A stretch of DNA of 21,243 bases, taken from NCBI GenBank assembly GCA_047619485.1, contig JBLHKE010000034.1, positions 1 to 21,243 of the forward strand, read 5' to 3'. Shown here in pieces: positions 13,618 through 21,243 of the stretch; position 1 is the first letter of the stretch, and each line of letters starts with the position of its first letter. The DNA is from JBLHKE01 sp047619485 (GTDB taxonomy: Bacteria; Verrucomicrobiota; Verrucomicrobiia; Verrucomicrobiales; DEV007). The notes under the pieces were generated by a model. It was not told the DNA's origin, did no database searches, and saw only the letters and a program-made list of their open reading frames with translations. The position numbers were made by a program, and so were the translations under genes.

Positions 13618-16600
13618 ATGTTCACAAAACTTAAGCACCGCGTCCCGGCCATCCTAGCGTCCGTCACCCTGACCGTTTTCGCCTGCGCCGCGCAGGCGGA
13701 ACTCGTCGCCCACTGGCCGCTCGACGACAGCGCCGAAGACCTCGTCGGCAACCACGATGGCGCGGTCAGCGGCGGGGTCGTATTTGGAGCTGAAGGTGCG
13801 GCGGCGCACACCGGCAGCGCTGCCGAGTTCAATGGTTCGTCTTCGACCATCACGGTACCACATTCGACCGACCTCAATCCAGCTAGCTTCACCCTCGCGC
13901 TGTGGGCCAACGCCGACAGCACCTCCGGTTTCGCGTCCGCGGTCACCAGCCGCGATGACACCGGTGCCTCGGTGCACGGCTATATCATCTACAACGATAG
14001 CCAGGGGCGCTGGAACTTCTGGAGCGGAGGCGGCGGCAGCCCCGGATCGTGGCCGCAGTTGCCCGGGCCGGCCGTGCAGGTCGGGTCTTGGACGCACCTC
14101 GCGATCAGCTACGAGGAGGCGACCCAGACGATGCGCTTCTACGTCAATGGCACCCAAGCGAATTCTGCCACGGCGCCGAATCTCTACAGCCCGAACGGCC
14201 CGCAGGCGGAGCCGTTCAACATCGGCTCGGGCGCAGACAACGGCGGCTCGTTCTACTTCGACGGCCTGATCGATGACGTCGCGCTTTGGGACGAGGCACT
14301 GACAGTAGCAGAAATCCAGGACGTGATGGACAAGGGCGTCCCCGGCGGCGCGCCGGCGGTCACCTCGTTCTCTGCCAGCCCGCCATTCGTCGATTCGGGA
14401 CAAGCCGTCACCCTGTCTTGGAACGTCGTGCGCGCCAACTCGATCTCGATCTCGCCCGGCGTCGGAGCGGTTGCGAACCCCTCCGGCAGCGTCGTCGTGA
14501 CGCCAGCCGAGACAACGACCTACACGCTCACCGCGATCGGAGACTCGGCGCCGGACGCGACCACCCAGGTCACCGTCGGCGTCGATGTCGAAGCCCTACC
14601 ACCGGTTCTGAACGAGTTCGTCGCTGACAACCGGAATGGCCTCACCGACCCGGACGGCGAGCGCGAAGACTGGATTGAAATCTACAACCCGAACCCGTTC
14701 GCGATCGACCTCGGGGGCTGGTCGCTCAGCGACGATCAGCTGCGCCCCGACAAGTGGGAGTTCGCGCCACAGATCGTCCCGGCCGGGGGATACCTGATCG
14801 TTTTTGCCTCGGAGAAATCTGGACTACTCGACGCGAATTTTAAACTCGCCGCGGCGGGCGAATACCTCGCGCTAGTCGATCCTGATGGCGAGATCGTCAG
14901 CGAGTTTGCGCCGGCCTACCCGGCGCAATTCGATGACGTCGCCTACGGCATCCCCTCAGGTGGCAGCGCGACGGCGTTCCTCTCCCCCACCCCGGGCACA
15001 GCAAATGGGCAGGCGTTGATCGACATCGCACCTGCCGTCACCAGCGTGACCGAAAATCCGCCACAACCCACTGCCAATGAGCCCCTCCCTATCAGAGCCA
15101 CCGTCACGCCGCGCGCCGGGGCAATCTCTTCGGTGACGCTCACCTACCGGGTCGGATACGGGATCGAACAGACACTCGCGATGGCCGATACCGGTGGCGG
15201 GATCTACGCGGCGACCATCCCTGCCAATATCTACGCGACGGGCGACATGCTGCGCTGGTTCGTGACCGCGAGCACCGCTGGCGGAGAAACCACCCGCGAG
15301 CCGGTGTTCCCTGACGCGACTGAATCGGCGGAGTATTTCGGCACAGTCATCGCCGACCCTATCATTACCACCAACCTGCCGGTGCTAAGCTGGTTTGCGC
15401 AGGACACCGCAAACGCCGACCGACGCGCCGGCACGCGCGCCAGCGTCCATTTCAAAGGTCGATTCTATGACAACATTTTCTGCCGCATCCGTGGCCAGAG
15501 CACCGCGAACTGGCCAAAGCACAAATACAAGTTCGACTTCTACCGCGGCGGCCATTTTTTCTGGAGAGATGGCGCGCCGAAGGTCGAGGAGTTCAATGTC
15601 AACTCGCACTACCGCGACGGCTACGTGCGCGAGAACGGGATCTTCGCCTTCCTCAGACAGGCCGGCTCGCCCGCGCCCGAGACGATGTACATATGGATCC
15701 AGCGCAACGGCACCGACATGGGCCTGTTCACGTTCGTCGAACAGGTCGACGAGGAGTTCCTCGGGCGCCACGGTTTCGATGCTAGCGGCGCGATGTACAA
15801 GGCGATCAACGTCCCGGCCACCCTCTCACCGACCGTCAACACTAGCCTCTACCGCAAAGCCCTGCGAAAGAACGAACCCTACACGGATCTCGTCGAACTC
15901 ACCGCCGGCATCAACGTATCCAACCCCGAGCGCTTCGCCTACGTCGCAGACGAGGTCAACCTGCCGAATTACATCAACGTCATGGCCGCGATGGCGGTGC
16001 CGCTCAACCACGACCAGCTGACGAAAAATTACTACATCTACCGCGACCCGCACCGCAATGAGTGGTTCCGCTTTCCGTGGGATGGCGACCAGGGATTGCC
16101 GACCAACCGCACGGAGGAGAACTGGGCGAGCCCGCTCTACGGCGATGCCTTGCACACCCAGGAACTGCGGGATGGTGCCCCCAACCCACAGTGGCAAAAT
16201 CATCTGCACGCCGCCATCTTAGACAATCCGATCACCCGCGAGATGTACATGCGCCGGTTGCGCACGCTTGCCGATCGCTACCTCGTAATCCCCCCGGCCG
16301 GAGCCTCGACCGTCATCGTCTCCGGCGAGGTCGGGGCGACCAGCAGCTTCTACCACGTGCCCGCCGACAGCTCTCTCGACACGAGCTGGTTCACCCCCGG
16401 TTTCGATCCCGCGACCGCCGGTTGGGCGAGCGGCCCGTTCGGCATCGGCTACGAGAACTCGCCGGGCGACTACGCCGATCTCATCTCGACCCGGGTCAAA
16501 CCGACCGAGACCGCCGCTGGCGCAACATCAATTTACACGCGGTCGCAATTTGAGGTCACCGACCCCAGCAAGTTTACTAGCCTGGTCTTACAGGTGAAGT

Positions 16601-18177
16601 ACGACGATGGTTTTGTCGCCTACCTCAACGGCACTGAGGTCACGCGGTCGAACGTCGTCGGCACAGCAGCATTCGATTCGAGCGCGAGCAGCCACTCGGA
16701 TTCGCTCGCGGTAAACTTCGAGGATTTCCCGCTTCCTGCCGTGTCCCTCCTCGCGGGCACCAACACCCTCGCCGTCCACGCGATCAATTCGTCGGCCGGT
16801 AGCAGCGACATGCTCATCATCCCGCAGCTGGTCGATCGCCCGGGTTCGGGTGGCGGGTATTTTGAAACCCTGATCAACGGATTTGTCGCCGAGATTTCCA
16901 CCGACGCCGAGCGCGACCAGAGCCTTTGGTCAGGCCAGAACATCACCAGCCTCGACGCGACCGTCTCCGGCATCCTCAACAACTCATTGCCGAACCGTCG
17001 CACGCAACTGTTCCAGACCTACGGGCCAAACGGCAGCGGGCTCATCCCCGACAGCGAGCCCAAGGAACCCGTGGTGGATTTTGGAGGCGTCGAATTTAAC
17101 CCTGCCTCGGGCGACCAGGACGAGGAGTTCATCGAGATCGTCAATCCGAACGACTACGCGATCGACCTCAGCGGCTGGCGTGTCGGGGGAGGCATCGAAT
17201 TCACTTTCCCGCCCGGCGCTGTCATCCCCGCCGACGGTGCCAACCCGCAGCGCGCCAAAATTTTCCTGACGCCTGACGTGGCCGCGTTCCGCGGGCGCAC
17301 GAGTTCGCCAAAGGCCGGCGAATCGCGCCTCGTGCTCGGCAACTACTCCGGCCACCTCGCCAACACGGGTGAATCCCTAACATTGTTCGATGCCAGCGGC
17401 CGCCTGGTGACGCAGACCTCGACGCCAGTCGACCCGAGCGACGTGCAGCAGTTCCTCGTCGTCAGCGAGATCATGTACCACCCGGCCGATGACGGTGGCG
17501 ACACCGAGTTCATCGAGGTGATGAACATCAGCGACACGCTGACGCTCGACCTCAGCGGCGTGAAGTTCACCGACGGCATCGAGTTTGAATTTGCCCCTGG
17601 GACGATGCTAGTGTCTGGCACACGCCTCGTCATCAGTCGGGCACAATTTGAAAATGGCACGGCACTGAGCAATGGCGGAGAAGTGATCAAGCTAGAGGAC
17701 GCCAGCAATAGCACGGTCGCCGAGTTTGCTTACGATGATGCGGCGCCGTGGCCGACCAGTCCCGACGGCGGTGGCCCGAGCCTCGTCCTGGTCAGGCCTG
17801 AGACGCGCCCGGATCCGGGCATCGCCACCAACTGGCGCCCCAGCGCGTTGAGCGGCGGCAACCCCGGCGGCTCGGACACGATCCCATTGCTCCCCGGTGC
17901 CGACCCCCTGGAGTATGCGCTCGTGGGCGAACCGCAGATCACCAGCAGCGACGATGGCTTGCTGCTGTTCGCCTTCTATCGGCGTCTCGGCGCAGATGAT
18001 GTCGAGATCACCCCGGAGTGGTCGCCGGATCTGGCTTCCTGGAATGCCGGCGAACCCGCGCTAGTCCTATTGGACGAGCAACCCGATGGGGCGGGAAATT
18101 TGCTCGTGCGCCTGCAACTGTCGCCTGGAGCACTGGGATTTGCGCGTTTGAGCATGAGCGTCCTGCCCGCAGAATAG
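13618..18177 (+). CDS. Exported LamG / Ig-like / lamin-tail / CotH-kinase surface protein
   Basis: A protein of 1519 residues with a signal peptide ending in ACAAQA-E. LamG (concanavalin-like) at about 27-240: LVAHWPLDD, FTLALWANA, HLAISYEE, GLIDDVALWDEAL. An Ig-like module at 243-325 (VTSFSASPPFVDSGQAVTLSW, AETTTYTLTA). A first lamin-tail domain at 327-465 (NEFVADN, DWIEIYNPN, IDLGGWSLSD). A strand-rich linker, then CotH-type kinase-like sequence from about 582 (CRIRGQST, YKFDFYR, EEFNVNSHY, FTFVEQVDEEFLGRHG, NHDQLTKNYYIYRD, FPWDGDQG). A beta-sandwich of about 180 residues at 898-1075 interrupts the CotH region, which resumes at GYFETLINGF. Two more lamin-tail domains follow at 1152 and 1279 (EFIEIVNPND, EFIEVMNISD). 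The end (EITPEWSPDLASWN) is a C-terminal beta domain frequent in Verrucomicrobiota. There is no PEP-CTERM. CotH proteins can phosphorylate proteins, but here the target and activity are unknown. Confidence 0.92.
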   Translation: MFTKLKHRVPAILASVTLTVFACAAQAELVAHWPLDDSAEDLVGNHDGAVSGGVVFGAEGAAAHTGSAAEFNGSSSTITVPHSTDLNPASFTLALWANADSTSGFASAVTSRDDTGASVHGYIIYNDSQGRWNFWSGGGGSPGSWPQLPGPAVQVGSWTHLAISYEEATQTMRFYVNGTQANSATAPNLYSPNGPQAEPFNIGSGADNGGSFYFDGLIDDVALWDEALTVAEIQDVMDKGVPGGAPAVTSFSASPPFVDSGQAVTLSWNVVRANSISISPGVGAVANPSGSVVVTPAETTTYTLTAIGDSAPDATTQVTVGVDVEALPPVLNEFVADNRNGLTDPDGEREDWIEIYNPNPFAIDLGGWSLSDDQLRPDKWEFAPQIVPAGGYLIVFASEKSGLLDANFKLAAAGEYLALVDPDGEIVSEFAPAYPAQFDDVAYGIPSGGSATAFLSPTPGTANGQALIDIAPAVTSVTENPPQPTANEPLPIRATVTPRAGAISSVTLTYRVGYGIEQTLAMADTGGGIYAATIPANIYATGDMLRWFVTASTAGGETTREPVFPDATESAEYFGTVIADPIITTNLPVLSWFAQDTANADRRAGTRASVHFKGRFYDNIFCRIRGQSTANWPKHKYKFDFYRGGHFFWRDGAPKVEEFNVNSHYRDGYVRENGIFAFLRQAGSPAPETMYIWIQRNGTDMGLFTFVEQVDEEFLGRHGFDASGAMYKAINVPATLSPTVNTSLYRKALRKNEPYTDLVELTAGINVSNPERFAYVADEVNLPNYINVMAAMAVPLNHDQLTKNYYIYRDPHRNEWFRFPWDGDQGLPTNRTEENWASPLYGDALHTQELRDGAPNPQWQNHLHAAILDNPITREMYMRRLRTLADRYLVIPPAGASTVIVSGEVGATSSFYHVPADSSLDTSWFTPGFDPATAGWASGPFGIGYENSPGDYADLISTRVKPTETAAGATSIYTRSQFEVTDPSKFTSLVLQVKYDDGFVAYLNGTEVTRSNVVGTAAFDSSASSHSDSLAVNFEDFPLPAVSLLAGTNTLAVHAINSSAGSSDMLIIPQLVDRPGSGGGYFETLINGFVAEISTDAERDQSLWSGQNITSLDATVSGILNNSLPNRRTQLFQTYGPNGSGLIPDSEPKEPVVDFGGVEFNPASGDQDEEFIEIVNPNDYAIDLSGWRVGGGIEFTFPPGAVIPADGANPQRAKIFLTPDVAAFRGRTSSPKAGESRLVLGNYSGHLANTGESLTLFDASGRLVTQTSTPVDPSDVQQFLVVSEIMYHPADDGGDTEFIEVMNISDTLTLDLSGVKFTDGIEFEFAPGTMLVSGTRLVISRAQFENGTALSNGGEVIKLEDASNSTVAEFAYDDAAPWPTSPDGGGPSLVLVRPETRPDPGIATNWRPSALSGGNPGGSDTIPLLPGADPLEYALVGEPQITSSDDGLLLFAFYRRLGADDVEITPEWSPDLASWNAGEPALVLLDEQPDGAGNLLVRLQLSPGALGFARLSMSVLPAE

Positions 18178-18220
18178 TCTTTACAAATCCGGCCAATTTC
18201 GCCCCAATTGACCTCAATAT

Positions 18221-19024
18221 ATGAAAGCACCCTCATCTATTCGTAAATTTTCCCTCGGTTCTGCTATCGCGTTGGCTTCTGTCGTTTCCTCTAGTGCCGC
18301 CGTGATCGCCTGGTGGCCACTCGATACCGACGCCATGGACGCTTCCGGCAACGGCCACAATGGCGCCGTCGTCGGCGGCGCCGTCAACTTCGGACAAGCG
18401 GGAGCCAACGCCAACACCGGATCCTCGGCAAGCTTCCCGGACAACGGCCACATCGATGTCCCCTACGCCGCCGCGCTCAACCCTGGCACCCAGGCGCCAA
18501 ACGGCTCCGGCAGTTTCACCATTGCCCTGTGGGCGAACTCCAGCAACAACGCCGGCTTCAACTCGCCCTTCACCGCCCGCGAAGACAATGGCGTCAACGT
18601 CAACGGCCCGATCCTCTACAATAACAACACTGGTAACTGGAGCTACTGGGCCGGTAACAATGGCCCTTCCGGTGCCTGGAACGTGCTCAACAGCGACCCG
18701 GTCCCGCTCGACACTTGGCAGCACATCGCCATCACATATGACTCTGGCACCCAGACCCGCAAGATGTTCCTCGATGGCGGAGAAGTCCTGTCGGCCAACC
18801 TCGGAGTATCCCCTAACGCCCTGCGCGACATCCACATCGGCTCCGGCCAGGATGACGGGAACAACTTCTTCTGGAACGGGAATATCGACGACGTTATCAT
18901 TTTCGACGAGGCATTGACCGCAGCGCAAATCAACGACGTCAGGACAAACAGTGTCCCTGAGCCGAGCGCCTTCGGGTTGCTGGGCATCGCCGGGCTCGGC
19001 CTGCTTCTGCGCCGCCGGCGCTAG
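18221..19024 (+). CDS. LamG-domain PEP-CTERM protein
   Basis: A protein of 267 residues that starts 43 bases after the CotH gene. It has a signal peptide (LGSAIALASVVSSSAA, cleavage near 27/28). A single LamG jelly-roll at about 29-243 contains VIAWWPLDTD, FTIALWANSS, QHIAITYDSGTQTRKMFLDG and GNIDDVIIFDEALTAAQIND. A C-terminal PEP-CTERM tail follows. LamG folds bind glycans or proteins in known cases, but the ligand here is unknown. The tail predicts processing by an exosortase and delivery to the surface or extracellular matrix; the exosortase is not in the window. The LamG DNA closely resembles that of the next gene, so the two are tandem duplicates. No Shine-Dalgarno site is obvious, and spacing allows co-transcription with the upstream gene. 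Confidence 0.93.
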   Translation: MKAPSSIRKFSLGSAIALASVVSSSAAVIAWWPLDTDAMDASGNGHNGAVVGGAVNFGQAGANANTGSSASFPDNGHIDVPYAAALNPGTQAPNGSGSFTIALWANSSNNAGFNSPFTAREDNGVNVNGPILYNNNTGNWSYWAGNNGPSGAWNVLNSDPVPLDTWQHIAITYDSGTQTRKMFLDGGEVLSANLGVSPNALRDIHIGSGQDDGNNFFWNGNIDDVIIFDEALTAAQINDVRTNSVPEPSAFGLLGIAGLGLLLRRRR

Positions 19025-19810
19025 GCGATTGAATCTCAGGCGACCTGGAAGAGGATCGTCAATCATTACCAGCTCCGCTGCGCAAACATCTGGAGTAGCT
19101 CTGAACCGTACCATGCACCCATCATCATGAAAACGCTCGCACTCTTGCTCGGACTCGCCCTCGGTATCGTTTCAGCCAACGCTGACCTCGTCGCGCACTG
19201 GCCACTCGATGATGATGCCACCGACGCCACAGGCAACGCTCACGACGGCGTAGTCGTCGGCGGTACGGTCAACTTCGGCCAGCCAGGCGCGAACGCCAAC
19301 ACCGGCACCGCCGCCTCGTTCCCGGACAACGGCCACATTGACGTCCTGTATGATGCAGCCCTCAACCCGGGCACGCAGGCGCCCGACGGATCGGGCAGTT
19401 TCACCATTGCGCTATGGGCCAACTCTTCCGACAACGCCAACTTCAGCTCACCCTTCACCGCCCGCGAAGACAACGGCGTCAGCGTCAACGGGCCGATCAT
19501 CTACAACAACCCTGACGGTAACTGGAGCTACTGGGCCGGCAACGCTGGTGGCCCGGGTGCCTGGAGCCCCATCGACACCGACCCGGTGCCGCTCAACACC
19601 TGGCAACACGTCGCCATCACCTACGACTCCGCGACCACCACCCGCAAGATGTTCCTCGACGGGATCGAAGTCATCAACCAAGTGACCGGCATCTCAGCCA
19701 ACGTCCTGCGCGACAGCCACATCGGCTCCGGCCAGGACGACGGGGCCAACTTCTTCTGGAATGGCCTGCTTGACGACGTCGGCTTGTGGGACGAAGCGCT
19801 CAGCCAAGCC
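18296..19810 (+). repeat. Tandem LamG-coding duplication (about 18296-18920 and 19178-19810)
   Basis: The LamG region of the 18221 gene and the first LamG region of the 19127 gene remain similar at DNA level, not only protein level. Examples are two 23-base identical runs, one covering CCTTCACCGCCCGCGAAGAC (from about 18568 and 19450) and one covering GGTAACTGGAGCTACTGGGC (from about 18632 and 19519). Differences are mostly single substitutions plus a few codon-sized gaps. The LamG of the 13618 gene and the second LamG of the 19127 gene are clearly more distant. Confidence 0.75.
18953..19021 (+). other. PEP-CTERM sorting signal (coding for the last 23 residues)
   Basis: The last 23 codons encode VPEPS, then a short hydrophobic helix (FGLLGIAGLGLLL), then four arginines. 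This is the standard three-part exosortase recognition tail: PEP motif, membrane segment, basic end. It is the only one of its kind in the complete proteins of the window and supports a Verrucomicrobiota-type host with an exosortase. Confidence 0.93.
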
Positions 19811-21243
19811 GATGTCCAGAACTTGATGGAAAACGGCATCGCCGGGGGCGACCAGGACCCGCGCATCTCCGTCCCCGGAACCCTTGACCTCGCCCTTGAC
19901 GGAACAGTCCAGCAGTTCGGAATCCCCGTCACCAACAGCGGTGAAACTCAAGATCTCATCATCAGCAATGCCATGTTCACCGGACACCCGAACTTCTCTG
20001 TTGTCCTCCCCCTCCCCCCCAACATCAGCCCCGGTGGGACAAGCGATGTCGTCATCGAATTTGATCCGCAGGCTTCCAATGGGGCGTTCGAGGCAGACCT
20101 CGAAATTACCAGCAACGACGCGATCAACCCGACCAAGATCATCACTGTGCGCGGGGAGATCCACGACCCCTTCATCGCGGGACCTTTGGAGGTCGATTTC
20201 GGCAGTTTCCCGGCGGGCTCTGGGGCGCAGACAACCTTAATCACCATCGAGAACCAAGGCAGCCTGCAGTTGAACTTTGCCGGCATCTCGTTCTCCGGTC
20301 CGGACGCCGCCAACTTCAGTGTCGGTGCCTTTGCCAGTATCCCGGGTATGGGCACGACCGACGTGGAGCTGACATTCGACCCCGCCGGTGGCGGCGGCAC
20401 TTTCAGCGCCGATCTCGCCATTTCGTCCGATGACCCGATCACCCCTACCCTGACTATCCCGACCCAAGCACGGATCAAGATTGCCGAACCCCTAGTCGCC
20501 TGGTGGCCGCTCGATACCGACTCGACAGACGCTAGCGGCAACGGCTTCGATGGGGTCGATGTTGGCGCCGTCACCTACGGCCAAACTGGCGCCAACCCGG
20601 CGACCGCGAACTCGGCGAGCTTCACCGGCGCCGAGCACATCGACGTGCCTTGGGACGCGGCGCTCAACTCCGCGGACTTCAGCGTCACGCTGTGGGCGAA
20701 CGCATCCGCATCCGGCGGCGGCAGCTTCCGCTCGCCGGTCACCAACCGCGACGACGTCGCCCCAGGCGGCAGCAACCGCCACGGCTGGATGATCTACAAC
20801 ACCAACGGCGGTCAGTGGAGTTTCTGGAACGGCGCCGGACTCGGTTCGGACGGCGGATGGAACGTTGCCGATGTTGGTCCAGTCGTGATCGACGAGTGGC
20901 ACCACATCGCCATCACCTACGACAGCGTCACCAACACCAAAAACTTCTACATCGACGGCACATCGGTCTCGACCACCAACCCGGTTGGCTTCAGCCCCAA
21001 CGACAGCAGCCTTGGGGACGGCCTGACTCACGAGGACGAAGACATCCACATTGGCGGCGGAGGGGACACTGGCACCTCATTCCGTTGGGAGGGCGGGCTC
21101 GACGATATCGGCCTGTTTCGCATCGCGCTCACTGGCGAAGAAATCACCAGTATCATGCAGAATGGCGTCGCCAGCCTCACCGGTGGTGCGGCCTTTCAAA
21201 TCATCACTATCCAGCGCGCCCCCAACGGCGAAGTGTCCTTCAC
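19127..21243 (+). CDS. Exported LamG / ASH-like x2 / LamG protein, incomplete at the window end
   Basis: ATG 19127 begins a signal peptide (MKTLALLLGLALGIVSANA), 102 bases after the previous stop. The earlier ATG at 19113 meets a stop after five codons. The frame stays open for 705 codons to the last base. LamG1 at 21-242: LVAHWPLDDD, FTIALWANSS, GLLDDVGLWDEAL. Two immunoglobulin-like modules of the choice-of-anchor D (ASH/HYDIN-like) kind follow at 246-345 and 347-450. Their marks are IPVTNSGETQDL with VIEFDPQ and ITSNDA, then ITIENQGSLQL with ELTFDPAGG and ISSDDP. LamG2 at about 457-676 contains LVAWWPLDTD, SVTLWANA, HHIAITYDS and GGLDDIGLFRIAL. The final residues FQIITIQRAPNGEVSF look like the start of a C-terminal beta domain often found at the ends of Verrucomicrobiota surface proteins. 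Its end and any sorting signal lie outside the window. Function is unknown; binding or adhesion is likely from the domains. Confidence 0.88.
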   Translation, partial: MKTLALLLGLALGIVSANADLVAHWPLDDDATDATGNAHDGVVVGGTVNFGQPGANANTGTAASFPDNGHIDVLYDAALNPGTQAPDGSGSFTIALWANSSDNANFSSPFTAREDNGVSVNGPIIYNNPDGNWSYWAGNAGGPGAWSPIDTDPVPLNTWQHVAITYDSATTTRKMFLDGIEVINQVTGISANVLRDSHIGSGQDDGANFFWNGLLDDVGLWDEALSQADVQNLMENGIAGGDQDPRISVPGTLDLALDGTVQQFGIPVTNSGETQDLIISNAMFTGHPNFSVVLPLPPNISPGGTSDVVIEFDPQASNGAFEADLEITSNDAINPTKIITVRGEIHDPFIAGPLEVDFGSFPAGSGAQTTLITIENQGSLQLNFAGISFSGPDAANFSVGAFASIPGMGTTDVELTFDPAGGGGTFSADLAISSDDPITPTLTIPTQARIKIAEPLVAWWPLDTDSTDASGNGFDGVDVGAVTYGQTGANPATANSASFTGAEHIDVPWDAALNSADFSVTLWANASASGGGSFRSPVTNRDDVAPGGSNRHGWMIYNTNGGQWSFWNGAGLGSDGGWNVADVGPVVIDEWHHIAITYDSVTNTKNFYIDGTSVSTTNPVGFSPNDSSLGDGLTHEDEDIHIGGGGDTGTSFRWEGGLDDIGLFRIALTGEEITSIMQNGVASLTGGAAFQIITIQRAPNGEVSF

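Noticed and set aside
13654..14403. Minus-strand open frame of 249 codons
   Set aside because: It is antisense to the LamG part of the CotH gene, Arg/Val-rich, with no recognisable motif.
19007..19020. GC hairpin (GCGCCGCCGGCGC) at the end of the PEP-CTERM gene, as a terminator
   Set aside because: It is formed by the arginine codons of the sorting tail and is not followed by a T run.
18233..19114. Minus-strand open frame of 293 codons
   Set aside because: It is antisense to the LamG PEP-CTERM gene, Val/Gly/Asp-rich with no domain, and explained by GC-rich codon bias of the true gene.
1..21243. CRISPR array, tRNA, rRNA, riboswitch, toxin-antitoxin or defence genes
   Set aside because: No regularly spaced repeats, no cloverleaf or rRNA-like sequence, and no recognisable protein of these classes was found on either strand.

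Overview
The window is protein-coding, GC-rich bacterial DNA from what looks like a Verrucomicrobiota genome (PVC superphylum). The grounds are a PEP-CTERM tail ending in four arginines, several secreted LamG/LTD/CotH proteins, a CRTAC1-type VCBS/ASPIC giant protein, sulfatases fused to EF-hands and a DUF1080 domain, and weak or absent Shine-Dalgarno sites. The phylum call is inference; Planctomycetota is the main alternative. I see no rRNA, tRNA, CRISPR array, phage gene or defence gene.

Region 1 (1-8847, + strand). The window opens inside a short non-autonomous mobile element. Next comes a decayed sulfatase-SGNH hydrolase-EF-hand gene with three apparent -1 frameshifts. Three tightly spaced intact genes follow: a secreted sulfatase, a cytochrome c/PA14-like protein, and a roughly 1490-residue beta-propeller/DUF1080/EF-hand/sulfatase fusion. 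Spacings of 14 nt, about -4 (or +47) nt and 10 nt suggest one operon for attacking a sulfated glycan outside the cytoplasm.

Region 2 (about 8800-9832) is an insertion-sequence graveyard. It holds two diverged copies of the 5' part of an integrase-core transposase, one 3' part enclosed by perfect 25-bp inverted repeats, a palindrome apparently made of two decayed element ends, and a 159-bp MITE-like element. The MITE internal sequence matches the first 119 bases of the window at 118 positions. The sulfatase operon is therefore bracketed by direct copies 9.7 kb apart. The 3' end of the giant sulfatase fusion runs into transposase-derived DNA.

Region 3 (9857-21243) encodes large secreted proteins. 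A minus-strand gene encodes a double VCBS/ASPIC protein. Divergent from it are three consecutive + strand genes: a LamG/Ig-like/LTD/CotH protein, a small LamG PEP-CTERM protein, and a LamG/ASH-like/ASH-like/LamG protein that runs off the window. The last two share closely related LamG DNA, which indicates a recent tandem duplication.

Taken together this is an exported glycan-processing and surface-protein locus shaped by small mobile elements. I do not see a clearly new defence or mobile system. The least ordinary features are the MITE-bracketed sulfatase block, the modular fusions, and the LamG gene series.
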